A model generated the notes under the pieces. The model searched no databases. It was not told where the DNA came from and saw nothing but the letters and a program-made list of their open reading frames with translations. A program made the translations under genes and the position numbers. Below, piece by piece: positions 36,213-44,458 of a stretch of 64,000 nt of DNA. The stretch covers positions 930,001-994,000 of the forward strand of contig NZ_CP088156.1 in the NCBI RefSeq assembly GCF_021088345.1. The letters are read 5' to 3'. Each line of letters starts with the position of its first letter. The stretch's first letter is position 1. This DNA is from Bradyrhizobium ontarionense. Lineage in GTDB: Bacteria > Pseudomonadota > Alphaproteobacteria > Rhizobiales > Xanthobacteraceae.

Positions 36213-37439
36213 ATGACCGCTTATGACCTGAACGAACTGCCCGTCACCTTGAATGCCGTGCGTGCTGCGGCCGAGACGATCGGCGGCGCGGTGCTCGCGA
36301 CTGCCTGCAACCAGAGCCGAACCTTGGGCGAGATCTGCGGCTGCAACATCTGGCTGAAATTCGAAAACCTGCAGTTCACCTCCTCGTTCAAGGAGCGCGG
36401 CGCGTTGAACCGGCTGAACGCACTGTCTGCCGAGCAGAGAGAGCGCGGCGTGATCGCGATGTCCGCCGGCAACCACGCGCAGGGCGTGGCCTATAATGCG
36501 AGGCGTCTCGGCATCCCCGCCACCATCGTGATGCCCGTGGGCACGCCGATGGTGAAGGTCGAGAACACCCGCCGGCACGGCGCCGAGGTGGTCATCTCCG
36601 GCGCGACCCTGGAGGAGGCCGGCGCGTTCGCCCGCGAGCACGGCGCGGCGCACGGTATGACCATGATCCACCCTTACGACGATCCGCTGATCATCGCAGG
36701 GCAGGGCACCGTCGCGCTGGAGATGCTCGCGGCGGTGCCGGCTCTCGACACGCTGGTCGTGCCGATCGGCGGCGGCGGCCTGATCTCGGGCATGGCGGTT
36801 GTAGCGCGCGCGCTCAAGCCGTCCTTACGCATCGTCGGCGTTCAGGCCGAGCTCTACCCGTCGATGTACAACGCCGTCCGTGGCGCTCAGCTGCCGATGC
36901 GTGGCGATACGCTAGCCGAGGGCATCGCGGTGAAATCGCCGGGCCGGATCACGACCGAGATCATCCGCCATCTCGTCGACGACGTTCTGCTCGTCACCGA
37001 GCCGCAGATCGAGCGCGCGCTGGCAACGCTGATCTCGATCGAGAAGACCGTGGTCGAAGGCGCCGGTGCCGTCGGCCTCGCCGCGGTGCTCGCACACCCC
37101 GGCGACTTCGCGGGGCGCAATGTCGGGCTGGTGCTGAGCGGCGGCAACATCGATACGCGGCTCATCGCTTCGGTGCTGACCCGCGAGCTCGCCCGCGAGG
37201 GACGGCTGACGCAGCTGTCGATCGACATCGTCGATCGCCCGGGACAGCTCGCGGCCGTGTCGACGCTGCTCGGCGATGCCGGCGCCAACATCATCGAGGT
37301 GTCGCACCAGCGCACGTTCTCGGACCTGCCGGCGAAGGCGACGCTGCTGGAGCTGGTGATCGAAACGCGCGACCATGCGCATCTGAACGACGTCATGGCG
37401 AAGCTCGCTTCAGCCAATTTCAAGGCGCGCTGCACCTGA
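36213..37439 (+). CDS. Threonine dehydratase with C-terminal ACT domain
   Basis: A PLP enzyme of 408 aa that deaminates threonine (and possibly serine) to 2-oxobutyrate. It has the PLP Lys in FTSSFKERGALNR, the SAGNHAQGVAYNARRLG loop, the GGGGLISG phosphate-binding motif and SGGNID. Residues 330-408 are one ACT domain (LSIDIVDRPGQLAAVSTLLGDAGANIIEVSHQRTF), as in the TdcB-ACT or short IlvA-like group. An ATG at 36201 is also in frame. The last 21 bp of the gene (37419-37439), coding FKARCT-stop, are repeated exactly 1.2 kb downstream. Confidence 0.93.
   Translation: MTAYDLNELPVTLNAVRAAAETIGGAVLATACNQSRTLGEICGCNIWLKFENLQFTSSFKERGALNRLNALSAEQRERGVIAMSAGNHAQGVAYNARRLGIPATIVMPVGTPMVKVENTRRHGAEVVISGATLEEAGAFAREHGAAHGMTMIHPYDDPLIIAGQGTVALEMLAAVPALDTLVVPIGGGGLISGMAVVARALKPSLRIVGVQAELYPSMYNAVRGAQLPMRGDTLAEGIAVKSPGRITTEIIRHLVDDVLLVTEPQIERALATLISIEKTVVEGAGAVGLAAVLAHPGDFAGRNVGLVLSGGNIDTRLIASVLTRELAREGRLTQLSIDIVDRPGQLAAVSTLLGDAGANIIEVSHQRTFSDLPAKATLLELVIETRDHAHLNDVMAKLASANFKARCT
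37419..37439 (+). repeat. 21-bp direct repeat, left copy (3' end of threonine dehydratase gene)
   Basis: Starts TTCAAGGCGCGCTGC and ends in the TGA stop of the dehydratase gene. It is identical to 38638-38658; the bases before and after the two copies differ. The repeats bracket the RNA ligase gene. Confidence 0.95.
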
Positions 37440-37479
37440 CAGATGGTGTGTACCGAATAACTCGTTTGGATCGCTTCCG

Positions 37480-38607
37480 ATGTTCAAGGTCATTCAGCAT
37501 ATCTCCGACGTCGAGCCTGCCGTCGCGGGAAAGAAGGAGATTCGCTTCCTCTCGCAGCCCAATGGCATCACGCTCGGCTGCTACCTGTTCATGGATTCCA
37601 AGACCTTCGACTCCCCCGAGGCTTTGGAATGCCGCGGGATTGCGTTCGATCGCGAGGGCCGCGTCGTATCGCGGCCGCTGCACAAGTTCTTCAATGCCGG
37701 CGAGAAGGAGTGGCTGGCGCCGGACCGTCTGGTCTTGCGCGACGACATCGTCGCGATCTACGACAAGCTCGACGGCAGCATGGTCGCTACCGCCTGGGTC
37801 GAGGGCGAGCTGAAATGGCGATCGAAGAAGTCCTTCAACTCGGAGGTCGTCAATCTGGCGACGCAGTTGCTGGATCAGCCGGAGCATAGCGGCATCAACG
37901 CCTTCGCCTGGGAGGTCGCGAGCGCCGGCCTGACGGCGATCTTCGAGCTCACGCATCCGGACGCCCGGATCGTCGTCGCGCAGGAGCAGCCTGAGCTGCG
38001 ACTGCTGCATGTGCGGGACAACGTCACCGGCCAGTATGTCATGCTGGACAGAGGTCATGTCGTTCATGACCTGATCGCGGGCCACGGCATTCCGCTGGTC
38101 CATCGCTTCGACGGCTTGTCGCTTTCAGCCGCGATCGACTCGCTCGCCGACATGCAGGGCAGGGAGGGCTACGTCATCCAGTTCGCCAATGGCGACATGG
38201 TCAAGATCAAGTGCCCCTGGTACCTGCGCATCCATCGCAGTCTCTCGTTCCTTCGCGAGCGCGACATCGCCTGGTTGGCGCTCAACGAGGAGCTGGACGA
38301 CGTGAAGGGCGCGCTGGTCGAGGCTGGCATCGACCTTGCGGCCGTGAACGAGGTTGAGGCGCGGCTGAAGCGCATGCTCTCCGGATTTGTGGATGAGATC
38401 GAGGCCATCTGGGAGCGGGGCCGCGATCTCGACCGCAAGAGCTTTGCGATCGCCAACAAGGATCATCCGTTGTTCGGTCTGGCGATGCAGCGCTACCTCG
38501 GCAAGGAGGTGACCTTGCTCGAATGGTACGGACGCACACGGCTGAAGGACGATTTTAGCCTGCGCGCGCTGGTGGACGAGACGTTGATCGATGCCCTCGA
38601 TGGCTGA
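37480..38607 (+). CDS. T4 Rnl1-type RNA ligase
   Basis: A 375-aa ATP-dependent RNA ligase of the T4 RnlA/Rnl1 family, joining 3'-OH to 5'-phosphate RNA ends. The nucleotidyltransferase motifs are intact. Motif I KLDGS has the AMP-accepting Lys at K96, preceded by ECRGIAFDREGRVVSRPLHKFFNAGE. FELTHPDARIV lies near residue 155, motif IV is EGYVIQF (E229) and motif V is VKIKC (K242, K244). The C-terminal helical part (250-375) could be tRNA-specific as in T4 Rnl1. No polynucleotide kinase or nuclease gene is adjacent. The gene is bracketed by 21-bp direct repeats, which suggests acquisition as a cassette. The start ATG 37480 has TTTGGA upstream. Confidence 0.9.
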   Translation: MFKVIQHISDVEPAVAGKKEIRFLSQPNGITLGCYLFMDSKTFDSPEALECRGIAFDREGRVVSRPLHKFFNAGEKEWLAPDRLVLRDDIVAIYDKLDGSMVATAWVEGELKWRSKKSFNSEVVNLATQLLDQPEHSGINAFAWEVASAGLTAIFELTHPDARIVVAQEQPELRLLHVRDNVTGQYVMLDRGHVVHDLIAGHGIPLVHRFDGLSLSAAIDSLADMQGREGYVIQFANGDMVKIKCPWYLRIHRSLSFLRERDIAWLALNEELDDVKGALVEAGIDLAAVNEVEARLKRMLSGFVDEIEAIWERGRDLDRKSFAIANKDHPLFGLAMQRYLGKEVTLLEWYGRTRLKDDFSLRALVDETLIDALDG

Positions 38608-38637
38608 GCGCCGACGGTGACTCCGCCGCCGGGCGGC

Positions 38638-38658
38638 TTCAAGGCGCGCTGCACCTGA
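38638..38658 (+). repeat. 21-bp direct repeat, right copy
   Basis: Exact copy of 37419-37439, lying 31 bp after the RNA ligase stop. Read in the dehydratase frame it would again encode FKARCT-stop, here preceded by Gly-Gly codons. Confidence 0.95.
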
Positions 38659-38690
38659 GGGAGCGCGCCGCGAGACGTCGGACTGCCGCT

Positions 38691-38711
38691 GGGGGGGACG
38701 GCGACCCCCCC
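38691..38711. terminator. G7/C7 hairpin between RNA ligase and SDR genes
   Basis: Seven Gs (38691-38697), a 7-nt loop and seven Cs (38705-38711), located between two convergent genes. GAGACG (38672-38677) and CGTCTC (38715-38720) could extend the structure. No U-run follows. Confidence 0.5.
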
Positions 38712-38718
38712 GTGCGTC

Positions 38719-39477
38719 TCACACCCAACCGCCGTCCACGATGTAGTGCTGAGCGGTGCAGGCCGAGGCCTCATCGGAGGCGAGGAAGACGGTGAACTTC
38801 GCCACCTCGTCGGGAATGAGCTTCCGCTTCAGGCATTGCCGCTGCATGAGCTCGACCTCGCCCTGCGGGGTCATCCATTTCTCGAGCTGGCGCTCGGTCA
38901 TGATCCATCCCGGCGCGATCGCGTTGACGCGGATATTGTAGGGACCGTAATCGCGTGCCAGCGAGCGCGTGAGACCGATCACGGCTGACTTGCTGGCCGT
39001 GTAGGCGGCCATGCCGCCTTGTCCAGCCATCCACGATATTGAGCCGAAATTGATGATGACGCCGGCATTCGCGGCCTTCATGTCCGGCAATACGGCTTGC
39101 GCGGCGAAGAACTGGTGCTTCAGGTTGACCGCAACGCGGTCGTCCCAATACTCCGGCGTCATCTCATCGGTGCTGTGCCGTTCGTCATTGGCGGCATTGT
39201 TGATGAGGATGTTGATCGCGCCGTGCGTGCTGTGTGCCTCGGCGACGCCGGCGCGCAACGCGGCGGTGTCGGTGAGGTCGACGTACTGGAACTGCGCGCT
39301 GAGACCTCGATCCGACAGCTCGCGTTCCAGACGTCGGCCTTCATCGGCCTTGATGTCGAAGAACACGACATTGGATCCCTGCTGCGCAAATCGCCGCACG
39401 ATCGCAGCGCCTATTCCCGATGCACCGCCGGTCACGAGAACGACCTTGCTCGCGAGATCGGAATAGGTGGCGGCCAT
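38719..39477 (-). CDS. SDR-family oxidoreductase next to the sugar cluster
   Basis: A 252-aa short-chain dehydrogenase: cofactor motif TGGASGIG, NNAAND in place of NNAG, catalytic Ser in INFGSISW, YTASK and a C-terminal VDGGWV. The style resembles sugar dehydrogenases such as L-fucose or galactose dehydrogenase-type SDRs. It is transcribed divergently from the ABC transporter operon, so it probably acts on the same sugar and may be under the same LacI regulator. The start ATG 39477 follows GGGGAG. Confidence 0.88.
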   Translation of the reverse strand: MAATYSDLASKVVLVTGGASGIGAAIVRRFAQQGSNVVFFDIKADEGRRLERELSDRGLSAQFQYVDLTDTAALRAGVAEAHSTHGAINILINNAANDERHSTDEMTPEYWDDRVAVNLKHQFFAAQAVLPDMKAANAGVIINFGSISWMAGQGGMAAYTASKSAVIGLTRSLARDYGPYNIRVNAIAPGWIMTERQLEKWMTPQGEVELMQRQCLKRKLIPDEVAKFTVFLASDEASACTAQHYIVDGGWV

Positions 39478-39551
39478 GGGTATCTCCCCGATGTTGTCTC
39501 GCGGGCGACGCGCTGCCCAACTCGTCCCCAGAGGTTAGTCGCCTCGAGCGT

Positions 39552-39589
39552 GAGGTGTATAGGTCAGAATTTTGGTTGCGCACCTCAGA
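39552..39589. promoter_or_regulatory. Candidate operator for the LacI-type regulator
   Basis: Within the 163-bp divergent intergenic region, TGAGGTG (39552-39558) and CACCTCA (39583-39589) form an inverted repeat. CCTCA...TGAGG around 39585-39599 forms a second, short one. Location suits control of both the SDR and transporter genes; the assignment is speculative. Confidence 0.3.
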
Positions 39590-39640
39590 AATTGAGGACA
39601 GGATTACCGTCAACAAAAGAAGCCGGTTGGGAGGACTGTG

Positions 39641-40900
39641 ATGAGATTGCTCGCGAAGCTGGGCCTCGCCGCTACCGCATGCCTGCTTTGGGCCAGCGCC
39701 GCTGCGGCTGACACCACGGTGAAGTGGCTGCACCTCGAGGTCAATCCGGCACAGGTCAAGATCTGGGAGGAAGTGGCCCGTGCCTATGAGGCGTCGCATC
39801 CGGGCGTCAAGGTCGAGATGCAGTTCCTCGAGAACGAGGCCTACAAGGCCAAGCTGCCGACCATCCTGCAATCGAAGGATCGGCCGAACATCATCTACAG
39901 CTGGGCCGGCGGCGTGTTGAAGACGCAAATCGAGGCCGGCGTCCTCGAGGACATCACCGATCAGGTGAAGGGCTACAGCGACAGCCTGACACCGGCGGCG
40001 CTCGCGGCATTCACCGACAATGGCCGGGTTTACGGCCTGCCGATCTCGCTCTCCCAGGTCGGCTTTCTCTGCAACAAGGAGCTGATGGCCAAGGCGAAGG
40101 TCGATCCCGCCGCCATCAAGAGCTGGGACGATCTGCTGAGCGCCGTGAAGACGTTGAAAGCCGCCGGCGTGACGCCGATCGTGGTCGGCGGCGCCGACAA
40201 ATGGCCGCTGCACTTCTACTGGACGCATCTTGCGGTGCGCATCGGCGGCAAGCCGGCGTTCGAGGCAGCATTGCGCGGCGAGAATGGCGGCTTCGCCGGC
40301 GAGACCTTTCAGAAATCCGGCGAGTTGTTCAAGCAACTCGTCGATCTCCAGCCGTTCCAGAACGGTTTTCTCGGCTTCAAGAATCCGCAGGCCGTCGGTT
40401 ATTTCGGCGACGGCAAGGCCGCAATGACGCTCGCGATCAGCTCAGTCTACAATCTGCAGCGCGCGCTTGCCGCCGACAAGGTCGGATTGAGCGAAGACAA
40501 GATCTGCTGGTTCGATTTCCCGACCGTGGTCGGCGGCAAGGGTTCGCCCACGGATACGCTGGGCGGCATCACCGGCTGGCTGGTCACCAAGGGCTCGCCG
40601 AAGGAGGCGGTCGATTTCCTGAAATATTTCATCTCGAAGGACGTGCAGACGCGGCTTGCGGCCGGCAACTTCATCATCCCGGTGGTGCAGGGCGCGGACG
40701 CCGGACTCAACAATTCCTTCATGAAGCTGATCGCGGCCAATCTGGCGAAATCGAACTATCACCAGAACTTCTACGATCAGAGCCTCGGCCCCTCGGTCGG
40801 TCGTGTCGTCAACGACGTCACCGCGGAGATCGCCGGCGGCAGCATGAGCCCGCAGGACGCCGCCAAGGCGATCGAGGCCGCGCGGAAGCAGGGCAACTGA
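39641..40900 (+). CDS. Sugar ABC transporter substrate-binding protein (CUT1 type)
   Basis: A 419-aa periplasmic binding protein of extracellular family 1. It has a signal peptide (residues 1-23, ending ASAAAA), the early KWLHLEVNPAQVKIWEEVARAYEASHPGVKVEMQFLENEAYKAKLPTILQS region and late FLKYFISKDVQTRLAAGNFIIPV. ATG 39641 follows GGGAGG at ideal spacing. It is the first gene of a tightly packed operon; the first permease gene begins 1 bp after the stop. Confidence 0.92.
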   Translation: MRLLAKLGLAATACLLWASAAAADTTVKWLHLEVNPAQVKIWEEVARAYEASHPGVKVEMQFLENEAYKAKLPTILQSKDRPNIIYSWAGGVLKTQIEAGVLEDITDQVKGYSDSLTPAALAAFTDNGRVYGLPISLSQVGFLCNKELMAKAKVDPAAIKSWDDLLSAVKTLKAAGVTPIVVGGADKWPLHFYWTHLAVRIGGKPAFEAALRGENGGFAGETFQKSGELFKQLVDLQPFQNGFLGFKNPQAVGYFGDGKAAMTLAISSVYNLQRALAADKVGLSEDKICWFDFPTVVGGKGSPTDTLGGITGWLVTKGSPKEAVDFLKYFISKDVQTRLAAGNFIIPVVQGADAGLNNSFMKLIAANLAKSNYHQNFYDQSLGPSVGRVVNDVTAEIAGGSMSPQDAAKAIEAARKQGN

Positions 40901-40901
40901 C

Positions 40902-41843
40902 GTGGCGCGGCCGATCGCGAGTTCGCCCGCGCTGGACGTTGCGCGGCCACCACTCGCCGCGCACGCGATGCGCGGCCCGAGCTGGGACGGCCGCTTCACC
41001 GTCCTGATCCTGTTCCTGCCGCCGGCGCTGCTGCTGTTCACGCTGTTCGTGGTGCTGCCGATCGGCGAGGCCGCCTGGTACTCGGCCTTCAACTGGAACG
41101 GCTTCGGCAAGCCGACCAACTGGATCGGCTTCGACAATTATCGGTTCGTGCTGGAGACGCGCGCGTTCTGGCTCGCGCTCCGCAACAACGGCCTGATCAT
41201 CGCGGTCTCGCTCGCGATCCAGCTGCCGCTTGCGCTGACGCTGGCCTTGATGCTTGCGGAACGCTTTCGTGGCGCGATTGCGCTGCGCATGCTGTTCTTC
41301 ATGCCCTATATCCTGGCGGAGATCGCGACCGGGCTGATCTTCAGCTTCGTCTATGACGGCGATTACGGCCTCGTCGCCTCGATCTGGCGCAGCTTCGGCG
41401 CCGAGCCGCCGCATCTGCTGGCCTCGACCGACACGGCGATGCTGGCGGTGCTGATCGTGATCGTCTGGAAATATTTCGGCTTCCACATGATGCTGTTCAT
41501 CGCAGCGCTCCAGAGCATCGACAAGAGCCTGATCGAGGCCGCCCGGATCGACGGCGCGACGCGGGCGCAGAGCCTGCGCCACGTCGTCATCCCCTTGCTC
41601 TCTCCGACGATCCGGCTCTCCGTGTTCTTCGCCATCGTCGGCTCGCTGCAGCTGTTCGACCTCGTCATGCCGCTGACGCGCGGGGGACCTGCCGATTCCT
41701 CGAATACGATGGTGAGCTTCCTCTACAACAACGGCATCTCGCGCATGCGGGTCGGCTATGGCAGCGCCATCGGCGTCATCCTGTTCGTGATCTGCGTGAC
41801 CTTTGCCTTCACCTACAAGCGATGGTTCATGCGCGATGATTAG
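40902..41843 (+). CDS. Sugar ABC transporter permease, MalF-like
   Basis: A 313-aa inner membrane permease with six or more helices and the EAA loop EAARIDGATRAQSLRHVVIPLL, which contacts the ATPase. It starts with GTG 40902, two bases after the binding-protein stop codon begins the gap, and ends overlapping the second permease by 8 bp. The C-terminus reads FTYKRWFMRDD. Confidence 0.92.
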   Translation: MARPIASSPALDVARPPLAAHAMRGPSWDGRFTVLILFLPPALLLFTLFVVLPIGEAAWYSAFNWNGFGKPTNWIGFDNYRFVLETRAFWLALRNNGLIIAVSLAIQLPLALTLALMLAERFRGAIALRMLFFMPYILAEIATGLIFSFVYDGDYGLVASIWRSFGAEPPHLLASTDTAMLAVLIVIVWKYFGFHMMLFIAALQSIDKSLIEAARIDGATRAQSLRHVVIPLLSPTIRLSVFFAIVGSLQLFDLVMPLTRGGPADSSNTMVSFLYNNGISRMRVGYGSAIGVILFVICVTFAFTYKRWFMRDD

Positions 41844-42684
41844 CAACGAGACCGCCCGCGCGCCATTCGATCCAGCCGTGTTGTTCAAGGCGGTGTTCCT
41901 CGCGGCCGTCGCCGTCTGCGTGCTGGTCCCGCTGCTCGCGACCCTGCTCGGGGGCTTCAAGTCGCTCGGCGAGTTGCGGGTCAATCCATTCGGACTGCCT
42001 GACCACTGGGAGTGGCAGAACTATGCCGACATCCTGTTCTCCGGTCGCTACTGGCAGCTGCTGCGCAACTCGCTGATCATCTCGACGCTCACGGTGACAT
42101 TGACTTTGATCGTCGCCTCGATGGCGGCGTTCACCTTCGCCCATGTCAGGTTCTACGGCAGCTCGATGCTGCTGAGCTATTTGACGCTCGGCCTGCTGTT
42201 CCCTGCCGCGACCGCGGTGCTGCCGCTCTTCATCAGGGTGCGCGATCTCGGACTGCTCGATACCTATTTTGGCGTTGCGCTGCCGCAGGTCGCCTTCAGC
42301 CTCGCCATGAGCGTGTTGCTGCTCCGGCGCTTCTTCAAGGACATTCCCTATGAGCTGCTCGAAGCGGCGCTGGTCGACGGCTGCAGCTACATCAAGTTCT
42401 TCCGCTACGTGACGCTGCCGCTGTCGCGACCGATTCTGGCCACCGTCGGCACCATCACCTTCGTCAACAGCTGGAACGCCTATCTGTTGCCGCTGGTGAT
42501 GCTCAACACCGATGCGCTGTACCCCTGGCCGCTCGGCATCATGGTCTATCAAGGCGAGTATTCGTCCGAATGGAATCTGATCCTGGCTTTCATCACGCTG
42601 ACCATCCTGCCGACGATCATTCTCTTCCTTCTGGCGCAGAAGCACATCGTTGCCGGCCTCACGTCGGGCGCGGTCAAAGGATGA
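41836..42684 (+). CDS. Sugar ABC transporter permease, MalG-like
   Basis: The 282-aa second permease, with six hydrophobic segments and EAA loop EAALVDGCSYIKFFRYVTLPLS. The C-terminal FLLAQKHIVAGLTSGAVKG is the typical MalG-type end (QKYFVxGLTAGAVKG). ATG 41836 lies inside the last codons of the preceding gene, which implies coupling. No gene for the ATPase subunit follows or occurs elsewhere in the window. Confidence 0.93.
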   Translation: MISNETARAPFDPAVLFKAVFLAAVAVCVLVPLLATLLGGFKSLGELRVNPFGLPDHWEWQNYADILFSGRYWQLLRNSLIISTLTVTLTLIVASMAAFTFAHVRFYGSSMLLSYLTLGLLFPAATAVLPLFIRVRDLGLLDTYFGVALPQVAFSLAMSVLLLRRFFKDIPYELLEAALVDGCSYIKFFRYVTLPLSRPILATVGTITFVNSWNAYLLPLVMLNTDALYPWPLGIMVYQGEYSSEWNLILAFITLTILPTIILFLLAQKHIVAGLTSGAVKG

Positions 42685-42705
42685 ACGGCATCCACGGAGA
42701 TCACA

Positions 42706-43803
42706 ATGAGAAAAGTCGGCATCGGAATCATCGGCTGCGGCGTCATCAGCACCGCCTATCTGAAGGCCGCCCAGCGTTTCCCCGTCCTGGACATCAAGGC
42801 GCTTGCCGACATGCGCAGCGATGCCGCGGAGCGCCAGGGCGCCGCTTTCGGCCTGCCGGCGATGCGGGTCGATCAACTGCTCAAGCGCGATGACGTCGAG
42901 ATCGTCGTCAATCTCACCGTGCCGCTCGCCCACACCGATGTCAGCCTCGCGGTGCTGAATGCCGGCAAGCATGTCCATTCCGAGAAGCCGCTCGGCATCG
43001 ACGTCGCGGAAGCCCGCAAGGTGATGGAGCTCGCCGCCGAGAGAAACCTCCGTGTCGGCTGCGCGCCAGACACGTTCCTCGGCGGTGGGCACCAGACCGC
43101 GCGTAAGCTGATCGACGACGGCGCGATCGGCACGCCTGTGGCGGGCAGCGCGTTCTTCGGCTGCCCCGGTCATGAGCGCTGGCATCCGGCGCCAGGTTTC
43201 TACTATTTGCGCGGCGGCGGGCCGATGCTCGATATGGGTCCGTACTACATTACCGATCTCGTTCAGCTGCTCGGTCCGGTCGCGAGCGTGATGGGCTCGA
43301 CGGCGCGCCCGAGATCCGAGCGCCTGGTCACCAGCCAGCCCAACAGTGGCACGCTGATCCCGGTCGAGGTCTCGACCCATGTCGCCGGCACGCTCGAATT
43401 CGAGAGCGGAGCGGTCGTGTCGATCACGATGAGCTTCGATGTCCCGAAGCACCGGCACGCGCCGATCGAGATCTACGGCGACAAGGGCAGCATGCTGGTG
43501 CCGGACCCGAACCGGTTCGGCGGCGAGGTGCAGGTCGCAAAGACTGGCGGCGAATGGGAGACAGTGCCGTTGACCCACGCGCATGTCGACGGCGAATTCC
43601 GCTCCATCGGTGTCGCCGACATGGCCTCCGCGATCCTGAACAACCGGCCGCATCGTGCCAGCGGCGCGCTCGCGTTCCATGTGCTGGAGGTGATGGAGGC
43701 GTTCCAGACCTCCGCCAGCGAAGGCCGGCGCGTCAAGATCGAGAGCCGCGTCGAGCGGCCGGCGATGCTGCCTGTGGGATGCGAAACCGGACAGATCGAC
43801 TGA
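42706..43803 (+). CDS. Gfo/Idh/MocA-family sugar dehydrogenase
   Basis: A 365-aa NAD(P)-dependent oxidoreductase. The N-terminal Rossmann domain has GIIGCGVISTAYLKAA, NLTVPLAHTDVSLAVLNAGKHVHSEKPLGI with the conserved EKP, and a C-terminal alpha/beta domain with PGFYYLRGGGPMLDMGPYYITDLVQLLGP. It resembles ThuB-like enzymes that oxidise disaccharides at C3, and the neighbouring ThuA-like gene supports that. The start ATG 42706 has GGAG upstream. Confidence 0.9.
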   Translation: MRKVGIGIIGCGVISTAYLKAAQRFPVLDIKALADMRSDAAERQGAAFGLPAMRVDQLLKRDDVEIVVNLTVPLAHTDVSLAVLNAGKHVHSEKPLGIDVAEARKVMELAAERNLRVGCAPDTFLGGGHQTARKLIDDGAIGTPVAGSAFFGCPGHERWHPAPGFYYLRGGGPMLDMGPYYITDLVQLLGPVASVMGSTARPRSERLVTSQPNSGTLIPVEVSTHVAGTLEFESGAVVSITMSFDVPKHRHAPIEIYGDKGSMLVPDPNRFGGEVQVAKTGGEWETVPLTHAHVDGEFRSIGVADMASAILNNRPHRASGALAFHVLEVMEAFQTSASEGRRVKIESRVERPAMLPVGCETGQID

Positions 43804-43813
43804 GGGCGGACAC

Positions 43814-44458
43814 ATGCGCAAGGCAATGATTGTGTGGGGCGGCTGGCCGGGACATGATCCCGACCTCTGTGCCTCGATGATCCGCGGCTGGCTCAAGGCG
43901 GAAGGCTTCGAGGTCCGGATCGAGACCACGACGTCGGCGTTCGCTGATCCCGCGATTCACGATCTGTCGCTGATCATCCCGATCTATACGATGTCTAAGA
44001 TCGAAAAGGCCGAAGCGCTCAACCTGTGCGCGGCGGTGCGCAGTGGCGTCGGGCTCGCCGGCCATCATGGCGGCATGTGCGATGCCTTCCGCGATTCGGT
44101 CGACTACCAGTTCCTGTGCGGTGGGCAGTGGGTCGCGCATCCCGGCAACATCATCGACTACAAGGTCGACTTGACCAGGCCGGACGATCCCATCATGAAG
44201 GGGCTGAAGAGTTTCGAGCACCGTTCCGAGCAATATTACATGCATGTCGACCCGGCCAACGAGGTGTTGGCGACCACGACCTTCAGCGGCGAGCACGCAT
44301 CCTGGATCGAGGGGGTGGTGATGCCGGTGGTGTGGAAGAAGCGATATGGCGCGGGCAGGGTATTCTATTCCTCGCTCGGCCATCGCGCCTACGAGCTCGA
44401 CGTGCCGGAGATCCGGACGTTGATGACCCGCGGCATGCTGTGGGCGGCGCGCGAATGA
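43814..44458 (+). CDS. ThuA-like protein (glutamine amidotransferase-like fold)
   Basis: A 214-aa protein of the ThuA family named for trehalose utilisation in Sinorhizobium. It shows VWGGWPGHDP, SGVGLAGHHGGMCDAFRDSVDYQFLCGGQWVAHPG, the EQYYMHVDP segment and a late GRVFYSSLGH. ThuA acts with ThuB-type dehydrogenases in 3-keto-disaccharide pathways; that role here is inferred from family and operon. It is coupled to the LacI gene by an ATGA overlap. Confidence 0.9.
   Translation: MRKAMIVWGGWPGHDPDLCASMIRGWLKAEGFEVRIETTTSAFADPAIHDLSLIIPIYTMSKIEKAEALNLCAAVRSGVGLAGHHGGMCDAFRDSVDYQFLCGGQWVAHPGNIIDYKVDLTRPDDPIMKGLKSFEHRSEQYYMHVDPANEVLATTTFSGEHASWIEGVVMPVVWKKRYGAGRVFYSSLGHRAYELDVPEIRTLMTRGMLWAARE

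Noticed and set aside
41827..43929. A 700-codon minus-strand frame over the permease and Gfo/Idh/MocA genes
   Set aside because: Antisense to two well-supported genes in a coupled operon; no protein-family features.
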